From the NCBI GenBank assembly GCA_029259795.1, contig JAJDEM010000366.1, positions 1 through 39,022 on the forward strand: DNA of 39,022 nucleotides, in the 5' to 3' direction. This stretch comes from Planctomycetota bacterium (GTDB lineage: Bacteria; Planctomycetota; PLA2; JAEUHO01). The notes beneath the pieces are model-generated. The model made no database searches. It saw only the letters and a list, made by a program, of their open reading frames with translations, and was not told where the DNA came from. Positions within the stretch are counted from its first letter, which is position 1; the number at the start of each line of letters is the position of its first letter. Positions 33,522 to 39,022 of this stretch are shown in pieces. The position numbers were made by a program, and so were the translations under genes.

Positions 33522-36257
33522 CTAGGCTGCGGCATAGCGGCCGAGGTAGTCCTGCTCGGCCACATCCAAGTCGCCCGCGCACTCCGCAGCTACGATCCTG
33601 GCACGCAGTTCTGAAAGATCTGCAGGAAGATCCTCGGCCTTCGCGACCACCCTGGGGTCTGGCAGTAGGGCCGTCAACGTGAGTTCACTCCACCACCGCA
33701 GGAACGACGCGTCGTCGCCAGCAGCATGGGCACGGGCGTCATGTAGTCGCCACGCCGTCGTGCCCAACGCCTCGCGCAGGACTTCATCGTGGCCCTCGAC
33801 GAGGGCTACGGCGCGCGCGTAACCCAATGCGCAGAGGGGGTCGAGTCGGCCGTCAAGCCGAGCGACGTCCAGCCAGGCTTGGCGAACTGCCTCAAGTCCC
33901 TCGTACCGCGCTTCCGCGGGCATCCGACCAAGGCGCTCTCGCTCAGCCCAAGCCAGAGCATACGCCACCCACGTGCTGCCGGGGAAACGGCGCCGGGCAT
34001 GCCGAAGCAGGTCGAGAGCCTCACCGAGCCCCTCACGATCAACCATGGCCAGTACCACCCCCCCTTGGCCGGCTGCCTGCGAGCTGGCCTCGGCGACGGC
34101 CAAGAGCGGCGCGATGCGCCTTCGAGCTTGGTCGCGAACCTCACCCGGATGTCCTCGCAAGGAGGCGCCGTGGAGACGGCGAGCCCACGCACGGAGCATG
34201 GGGCCATCGGCTAGGAGGGTGTCCAGATGGCTACGGTCGGTCACGGGCCGCGCCACGACTTCGTTCATGGCTTCCTCCTCCGACTCGCGCGCCTGCTTCG
34301 CACCATCCTCCGAGATGACGGCGTCCGTATCGCCCGCCAGCTTGGCACCATCCTCAGAGACGACGGCGTCCGTGTCGGTCGCCGGGCTCGCACGTTCCCG
34401 TGTCCGTTGCGCTTTTTCCGGCGGAGTCTGAATGCCCGGCGCCTCTTTCGGCCCTTGAATCTTGCGCTGCAACTTCATGAGGATCTTCTTGACGGCGTCA
34501 GCCTCATCAATCCGGTGCGCTTGCGTAAGCACTGACGCAAGCAACTCCCAAGCGGGCACGCTGCGCGGGCTCACTTGGGTCGCCTGCAGGGCCGCCTCAA
34601 TCGCCTCGTCGAGCTCGCCCATCTGGGCACGCAAACCGCTGAGGGTGACCCATGCGACCAGCTTGTCCGCGGTCGGCAACTGGGTGGCCTGCACAGCCGC
34701 GCTGACGGCCTCATCCATCTGGGCTGCGTCCCGGTGAGCCTTGGCGCGGACGCACCATGCGACGACATCTTGGGGGAACATGCGCGTGGCTTGAATGGCT
34801 GCCTGCACGGCCTCTAATCTCAGGTTGGCGTTGCCGAGCGCCTTGGTCAGGACGCTCCACGAGCCAACATGATCTGGGAATCGTCTGGTTGCCCGCTTCG
34901 CAGCCTCAACGGCCTCGCGGTGCTGCCCCGCTTCGCTCATTGCGCTCACAAGCGTCGTCCAAATGTTCTCGTTGTCCGGGAATCGGCGTACCGCCTCACC
35001 TGCGACGTCCACGGCCTCAGACTGTCGTCCCCCAGAACTGAGGACCGCGGCCAGGGTGTTCCAAGCAACGCCGTTGTTGGGGAATCTCCGTGTGGTCTCC
35101 CAGAGCACAGATGTGGCCTTGCCCAGTTCCCCCTGCGCTATCAAGACATTAGCCAAGATGGTCCACGAGTAGGGGTCCCATGGATCGTACTTGCGGGCAA
35201 GGTGAGCCCAATCCAGCGCGAGTTGCGGCCGCGCAGCGGCGACACGTGATGCGAAAGAACATGCGGACCGGGTGACGTTGAAGGCGTCCCCGGAGTAGTC
35301 CGCGTACAGCGCCTGTTCCCGGAGGAGAATTCGAGCGGACTCCAGGGCGCTGTCGACATCGCGTCCGAGCGCCTGTGCGATCTGCTTCGACCGCGGCCCC
35401 CAATCCGGAGCTCGCCGTATGTCCCACTGTCGCGACCGAGCCGCCCCCGCACCGGCCGGCTCCAGTACCTTGATCCACTTTGAGACCTGGGTCTCGGCAA
35501 TGTGGTCCGCCTCGTGCCAGAAGGCACGCCAACGCTTCGGGGAGGGCGCCCCGGCCATGGCGCCCCGCGCTGCCACCAGCCACTCTGCCTTGGCTCGGTC
35601 CGCGCGGAGCCAGCCTTCGTTCGCACGCCGCTGCAGGCCTTCCGCAAGGCGGATCAGACCGTGCCCGACATGCTCCGGAAAGGCCCCGCCAGAAGGCATG
35701 AACCGGAGACCGACGACGCCGTAGCGCCCGCGGTACCAGGGTTCCTCCGGCGGCAGCCCGCAGAGACGCAACCAATGGCTCCGAAGGTCGAGGCTCTCTT
35801 GATGGCGCGCCAGCGCGAACCATGTCGCACCGACCGGATCTCGCGGCCTCCCTTCGACCAAGGCATCCAGATAACCAGCGTCGTCAAGAAAGCGGGTACA
35901 GAGGGCGTTGGCGCTGTTTCCCAGCCCATCAGCCAGGCCGATCAACTCACCGACCTGACACCAAGCACGCGCAATCACAGGCGCACTGCCATCGTCGCGA
36001 CTGTAGCCCCAGAAGTGGTTCACCCAGTCGGCCAACGCGTGGTCTACGAAGGCTACGAACTCACGCTGTCCCGCGAACACTGTCAACCACCGAGCAAGCA
36101 CGTTTCGCGGTTCGGAGGGCGCCAGGAGCCCGAGCTCCGCTCGACCGAGAAACAGGTCGTCCAGGGCGACCACCGGATTTTCGGCGAAGCCCCGAAGCCA
36201 GCTTGGCACTTTACGGCCGCCGAAGAGACGGTCTATGTCCAACTTCGGGGCTGTCAT
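33522..36257 (-). CDS. 911-aa TPR protein with N-terminal HEADH motif, unknown function
   Basis: A large soluble protein without signal peptide. The N-terminal about 340 residues are an unrecognised helical domain containing FWHEADHIAE (His248-Glu249-x-x-His252), a candidate zinc-protease HExxH motif; a third ligand cannot be placed. Residues 345-598 are six or seven 34-residue TPRs (phrases such as RFPNNGVAWNTLAAVL and RFPDNENIWTTLVSAM), with WTILANVLIAQGELGKATSVL first. A charged linker at about 600-665 contains a 15-residue tandem duplication (TDAVVSEDGAKLAGD repeated). The C-terminal 250 residues are helical again. Its ATG overlaps the stop of the 350-residue gene (ATGA), so the two are translated as a pair. 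By eye the region is a little less GC-rich than the window's core genes. Confidence 0.8.
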   Translation of the reverse strand: MTAPKLDIDRLFGGRKVPSWLRGFAENPVVALDDLFLGRAELGLLAPSEPRNVLARWLTVFAGQREFVAFVDHALADWVNHFWGYSRDDGSAPVIARAWCQVGELIGLADGLGNSANALCTRFLDDAGYLDALVEGRPRDPVGATWFALARHQESLDLRSHWLRLCGLPPEEPWYRGRYGVVGLRFMPSGGAFPEHVGHGLIRLAEGLQRRANEGWLRADRAKAEWLVAARGAMAGAPSPKRWRAFWHEADHIAETQVSKWIKVLEPAGAGAARSRQWDIRRAPDWGPRSKQIAQALGRDVDSALESARILLREQALYADYSGDAFNVTRSACSFASRVAAARPQLALDWAHLARKYDPWDPYSWTILANVLIAQGELGKATSVLWETTRRFPNNGVAWNTLAAVLSSGGRQSEAVDVAGEAVRRFPDNENIWTTLVSAMSEAGQHREAVEAAKRATRRFPDHVGSWSVLTKALGNANLRLEAVQAAIQATRMFPQDVVAWCVRAKAHRDAAQMDEAVSAAVQATQLPTADKLVAWVTLSGLRAQMGELDEAIEAALQATQVSPRSVPAWELLASVLTQAHRIDEADAVKKILMKLQRKIQGPKEAPGIQTPPEKAQRTRERASPATDTDAVVSEDGAKLAGDTDAVISEDGAKQARESEEEAMNEVVARPVTDRSHLDTLLADGPMLRAWARRLHGASLRGHPGEVRDQARRRIAPLLAVAEASSQAAGQGGVVLAMVDREGLGEALDLLRHARRRFPGSTWVAYALAWAERERLGRMPAEARYEGLEAVRQAWLDVARLDGRLDPLCALGYARAVALVEGHDEVLREALGTTAWRLHDARAHAAGDDASFLRWWSELTLTALLPDPRVVAKAEDLPADLSELRARIVAAECAGDLDVAEQDYLGRYAAA
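34301..34390 (-). repeat. 45-bp in-frame tandem duplication in the TPR gene
   Basis: Two copies of a 45-bp unit (starts at 34301 and 34346, each beginning GCACCATCCTC on the plus strand) encode the TDAVxSEDGAK duplication in the linker of the 911-residue protein. The few differences between copies make it look like a fairly recent slippage duplication. Confidence 0.7.
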
Positions 36258-37306
36258 GTCAACAAGTCCCCGTCGGTCTCAACCGCGAAGTCGTGACGGC
36301 CAGATGCCTCGCGCACCTCAAGGATGTGCAGGCCGCGCGCGTCGGCAAGTCGGGCCTGCGAGACAGGCAACCGCAAGACTCCCACCCGGAAGAGGTGTGA
36401 GCGCGTCCACTGCACTGTGGGATGGAGTACCTCGCGGCGGTGCGCGACGGACGGATCCTGCGTGTCTCCCAAGTGGATCGTGTAACCCGTCCATTCCCCG
36501 ACAGGTGACGGGACGAAAGCCGCCGACAGACCTCCGTCGAGTACGCAGGGCGGGACGAGCGGACGAACGGCCCCGCTACCGGGCGTCGTGGGAATCAGTC
36601 GAACCGGATAGCGGAATACGAACACCGGAATGGTCTCACCCGGCGCCATCGGAGCGTAGTGCAGGAGACCGAGGCGATTCCGCAGGCGATCCGGCCAATC
36701 CGGAGCGTCGCCATCTGGTGCGTCACCGAAGAGGTCATCGGCGTCTTCAAAGAACCCCGCAAACACGGGTCGTCTATCCGCCAATCCTGCGAGGTCTGCC
36801 AGGACGCCGTCGAGCTCCTTCGCTGCAACGGAATCTCCGCCGAGACTGCGTTCGGCCGTCTTGAGCAGGTGGGCTGGCTCACCGTGACGCGAGATGGCCG
36901 CGATATCGGAGACTGGCATCATACGGATGAGGTAGCGCGGCGCATCAACCCGCGCAAAGGGGGACTCATCCCATCCCGACCGAAACGTGTCCGGCACTAG
37001 GTGAGGATCGGAAGTGTCGAAGTGTGCGGGACTGGCCTGTTCATCCCCCGACACAAACACCTCGCGCTCCAGATAGAGCTGATGGCGTGCTCGCCAAGTC
37101 GCGAGGTCGTTGGGCGTGCCCTGGTAGGTCGCGTAGGTTTCCCCACGAGCCAGCGAGACCCGCTCGTCCAGTTGGAAGTTCCTAGCTACAAATGCGCTCA
37201 TTTCTCGGTCTGGAGAACTCCGATCCTTTCCGATCGCGGAGAGGAGCTGATGGAACGCGCCCTTGTCGCAGAACACAGAGCGCCCCTTGTGGCTCAACGC
37301 TGCCAT
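36254..37306 (-). CDS. 350-aa protein of unknown family, coupled to the TPR protein
   Basis: 350 residues from the ATG at 37304-37306, chosen for its TTTGGAG site; a TTG four codons earlier is possible. No signal peptide. The N-terminal half is mixed (SVFCDKGAFHQLLSAIG, DLATWRARHQLYLEREVFVSGDE). The C-terminal part is strand-rich (ETIPVFVFRYPVRLIPT, EWTGYTIHLGDTQD, HLFRVGVLRLPVSQARL, GLHILEVREASG). No motif is recognised. The stop codon overlaps the ATG of the 911-residue TPR gene, so the two products probably act together, for example as a dedicated partner or as effector and scaffold. Codon and base use look slightly less GC-biased than in the core genes, consistent with acquired DNA. Confidence 0.8.
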   Translation of the reverse strand: MAALSHKGRSVFCDKGAFHQLLSAIGKDRSSPDREMSAFVARNFQLDERVSLARGETYATYQGTPNDLATWRARHQLYLEREVFVSGDEQASPAHFDTSDPHLVPDTFRSGWDESPFARVDAPRYLIRMMPVSDIAAISRHGEPAHLLKTAERSLGGDSVAAKELDGVLADLAGLADRRPVFAGFFEDADDLFGDAPDGDAPDWPDRLRNRLGLLHYAPMAPGETIPVFVFRYPVRLIPTTPGSGAVRPLVPPCVLDGGLSAAFVPSPVGEWTGYTIHLGDTQDPSVAHRREVLHPTVQWTRSHLFRVGVLRLPVSQARLADARGLHILEVREASGRHDFAVETDGDLLT

Positions 37307-37439
37307 GACTGGCTCCAAATCGTCTTGCTTGGCCCATTCTCGAGTGGGGGCTGGGCCGGAGCATATGAGCTCCGTGCCGCCCTGCCCACTGCGGCCCCCC
37401 TAGGATCGCAGAAGGGTACCGTGCCGCCCAACGATCTCA

Positions 37440-37613
37440 CTAGCTGAAGATCCGTTCCGCAATCGTGGTGGTGAACTGTCCACGGAACTCCGCACTCGTG
37501 GCTGAGAAGCCCAACCGGGATAGCGCAGACCCTGCTGGAACGGCGCAGGAGGCCTGCTGCCGCCCTGGGCCGCCGTCTCGGCCCCGCTCACAGCCGGACC
37601 GTAGCCCAGCCAC
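37440..37613 (-). CDS. Possible small protein (57 aa)
   Basis: A GTG at 37611-37613 opens a frame to TAG at 37440-37442. The C-terminal half looks real (SALSRLGFSATSAEFRGQF, then TTTIAERIFS), while the N-terminal half is Arg/Gly-rich and doubtful. A shift into the frame beginning with GTG at 37589-37591 is possible if there is a frameshift. No ribosome-binding site is clear. It lies between the 50-residue ORF and the 350-residue gene in the same direction. Confidence 0.35.
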   Translation of the reverse strand: MAGLRSGCERGRDGGPGRQQASCAVPAGSALSRLGFSATSAEFRGQFTTTIAERIFS

Positions 37614-37619
37614 GTTCGA

Positions 37620-37772
37620 CTACCCCTCCTCCCTGCCCGTGGAGGCGAGAATCTCCCTGAGTGTGCGACCGAACAGGCGTGCGGCCTCTGCGCTCAGAGA
37701 ACCCTGGGGCAGACGGGAGTGAGCTGGGCACACGGCCACCAGTGTCTCGACCGATTGACGAATGGCATCCAT
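37620..37772 (-). CDS. Possible small protein (50 aa)
   Basis: An ATG at 37770-37772 directly after an in-frame stop opens a 50-codon frame ending with TAG at 37620-37622. The product is helix-forming (MDAIRQSVETLVAVCPAH; SAEAARLFGRTLREILASTG), with a tidy amphipathic second helix, and third positions are mostly G or C. No good ribosome-binding site is seen. A 102-codon plus-strand frame from a GTG at 37661 to 37969 overlaps it and cannot be ruled out as the real gene. It could be a small adaptor for the downstream pair. Confidence 0.4.
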   Translation of the reverse strand: MDAIRQSVETLVAVCPAHSRLPQGSLSAEAARLFGRTLREILASTGREEG

Positions 37773-38247
37773 TGGGCGCTAGGGATCGGGCCACGTGCAC
37801 GGGTGGATACGTTGCAACATCTACATCACAGACGGGGACGCCGATTGTCCTAGATGAACAGTGCGCGGACACAACGGCCGCAGGCCACGACTTAGTCACG
37901 TATCTTGATACCGCATGTTCGGAGGCCGTGGAGCGAGGCACATGGCTGCAACGCAACCGGCTGGGGTGAAACGACGAGGGCGTACCGCGCCACAGACTGC
38001 GCAAACCCGCGGGCAACCACGCTGCATTCGACGATCGCCTCGATTCCCAGCTGTCGGGGCGCGTTGGTACGGAGGCGACGTACGGAGGCGGGCTCCGTTG
38101 TTGCAGATTGGCCGTCGCGGGCGCTCTCCGCGAGGTGAATCTGCAACAACTGTTCACGCCTCCGTACCGTACTCATCTGCAACAACTCTTCACGCCTCCG
38201 TACCGTACTCATCCCATCTCCGTACCTCTTCGTACGGCTGAGTGGGC
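37773..38247. other. 475-bp gap between the third CHAT gene and the small ORFs
   Basis: Contains GTATCTTGATAC (37900-37911), a 12-bp palindrome in locally AT-richer DNA that could be an operator or promoter region for the minus-strand genes downstream, and the repeat array at 38066-38212. An open minus frame (38212 to 37892) exists but is largely made of the repeat. Confidence 0.45.
38066..38212. repeat. Hairpin and 36-bp tandem-repeat array (repeat family I relative)
   Basis: Two 36-bp units at 38141-38176 and 38177-38212 differ at one base; each begins CTGCAACAACT and ends CCGTACTCAT. To the left, TTGTTGCAGATT (38098-38109) is the exact reverse complement of AATCTGCAACAA (38138-38149), with an inner CGCGG/CCGCG stem (38116-38120, 38128-38132). 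GTACGGAGGCG occurs at 38067 and 38080, with its complement CGCCTCCGTAC at 38157 and 38193. The whole can fold into a long hairpin. The GTACGGAGGCG core is shared with R3. Confidence 0.7.
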
Positions 38248-39022
38248 CTACCGCGCCGCGCCCCAGAGGACCCACGCGGCCCAGTAGTAGGGATGCTTCC
38301 ACTTCGAGTGCGCGCGAACGTGCTCCTGCGCTTGGCGCAGCGCCTCGGCCGCAGCGAGCCCGCCCTTGCCGCCCTTCGGCTGCCACAGTTCGTAGAAGCG
38401 CACCATCAGCGCCTGGGTGGCGTCGTCGTCAACCTGCCAGAGCGAACCCATCACGCGCGGGGACCCCGCCATCTGAAAGCCCTGTACCAGACCGACCACA
38501 CCCTCGCCCGCCTCGGCGGTACCTAGCGCCGTCTGGCAGGCCGACAGCACCACGAGCTCGACGCTGTCGAGGTCGAGCTGCGAAGCCTCCAGCGCCGTGA
38601 GGATCCCATCGTCGCCGGTACCGCCGCGCCGGGTGTTCGCTCCCGCCAAGGCCAGCCCGGCGAGCAGCATCGGATCGTGTCCCTGGCCTAGCTGGCGCTC
38701 GGCGTCGGCACCGAGCCACACCCGATCGCGAGACTTGCGCGCAAGACCTCGCATCAGGTCCTCCCGTACGAACCCGTGCGTCGCAAGATGCAAGAACCGC
38801 ACGCCGCCAACCGCCTCGCGTAGCGCAGCCTCCGTGGCCTGCGTGCCGGATAGGGTCTTCGTCGAGGCCCCCAGCAGGGCGGCGATCGCCGCGGCTTCGG
38901 CCTTCGTACCCGGCAGGGGTACGAACGAACCACCGCGTGGAGCAGGTTGCCGGGGCGCGGAGGCGATCGGGCGATCTGCCGCCGCATCGGTCGCCGGCGC
39001 GCGCGCGCTGCGGTAGTCGACA
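38248..39022 (-). CDS. CHAT-domain protein, C-terminal part (5' end off the window); probable TPR-CHAT family
   Basis: About 257 residues from the right edge to TAG at 38248-38250. The visible part is a CHAT domain very like that of the 1001-residue protein at 23477: LHLATHG with the catalytic His codon at 38776-38778, HDPMLLAGLALAGAN, then LVVLSACQTALG with the catalytic Cys, MGSLWQVDDDATQALM and the end HPYYWAAWVLWGAAR. Both catalytic residues are present. At the left a PLPGTKAEAAAIAALLG helix matches the start of the same domain. The N-terminal TPR part is presumed to lie beyond the edge. Its downstream neighbours on the same strand are the small ORFs and the 350/911 pair, beyond the repeat array. 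Confidence 0.92.
   Translation of the reverse strand, partial: VDYRSARAPATDAAADRPIASAPRQPAPRGGSFVPLPGTKAEAAAIAALLGASTKTLSGTQATEAALREAVGGVRFLHLATHGFVREDLMRGLARKSRDRVWLGADAERQLGQGHDPMLLAGLALAGANTRRGGTGDDGILTALEASQLDLDSVELVVLSACQTALGTAEAGEGVVGLVQGFQMAGSPRVMGSLWQVDDDATQALMVRFYELWQPKGGKGGLAAAEALRQAQEHVRAHSKWKHPYYWAAWVLWGAAR

Noticed and set aside
37588-38157. 189-codon minus-strand frame
   Set aside because: Ser/Arg/Pro-rich composition with no domain, starts inside the repeat array and has no ribosome-binding site.
37892-38212. Minus-strand frame of 106 codons starting with two 12-residue repeats, behind a GGAG
   Set aside because: Its first part is the 36-bp tandem repeat and inverted repeat; the rest has weak third-position bias. 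It may be chance, but it is the alternative reading of the array.
38066-38212. CRISPR array
   Set aside because: Only two units, directly adjacent with no spacers, and embedded in an inverted repeat; no cas genes.

Overview
The window is high-GC bacterial chromosomal DNA. It has no rRNA, tRNA, CRISPR array or recognisable transposase. Three TPR-CHAT proteins (two cut by the window edges), many secreted proteins of unknown function, carboxypeptidase-regulatory-like repeat proteins, a DUF1579 protein, and a hybrid histidine kinase next to a tethered thioredoxin-like protein all suggest a Planctomycetota-like lineage. That assignment rests on gene content only.

Left part (1-12.6 kb): minus-strand secreted proteins come first: a TPR protein running off the left edge, a Met/Pro-repeat protein, a small overlooked ORF, and a 673-residue protein with four similar domains. 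An ABC-F ATPase on the plus strand follows, converging on a two-gene signalling operon (tethered thioredoxin-like protein plus hybrid kinase with two receiver domains). Next are a membrane-tethered L7/L12-C-terminal-like protein, a DUF2225 zinc-ribbon protein and ATP-type PEP carboxykinase (pckA).

Middle (12.9-23.1 kb): a tight operon encodes a tandem thioredoxin-like exported protein with a Cys-rich tail, an FtsX-type permease and its ATPase. It is followed by an SMP-30-like hydrolase, a lipoprotein, a regulatory-like repeat protein, a DUF1579 protein, a soluble protein of unknown family, an APH-like phosphotransferase, a DsrE/YedF-like protein and an exported papain-like cysteine protease. 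Two homologous non-coding repeats lie on either side of the protease gene.

Right part (23.5-39.0 kb): a complete 1001-residue TPR-CHAT protein is followed by a translationally coupled pair of exported/membrane proteins. From about 30 kb the DNA looks more accessory. Intergenic gaps carry a family of structured palindromic repeats built on GTACGG/CCGTAC arms with an inner TCATGG/CCATGA stem. Between them lie a TPR / SLOG-like / class III cyclase-like protein, a 911-residue TPR protein with an HEADH motif coupled to a 350-residue orphan protein, two possible small proteins, a 36-bp tandem-repeat hairpin array, and the C-terminal half of a third TPR-CHAT protein.

The best candidate for an undescribed system is the 31.4-39.0 kb segment: nucleotide-signalling-like protein, orphan/TPR pair and CHAT protease. 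That it functions as one system is inference.
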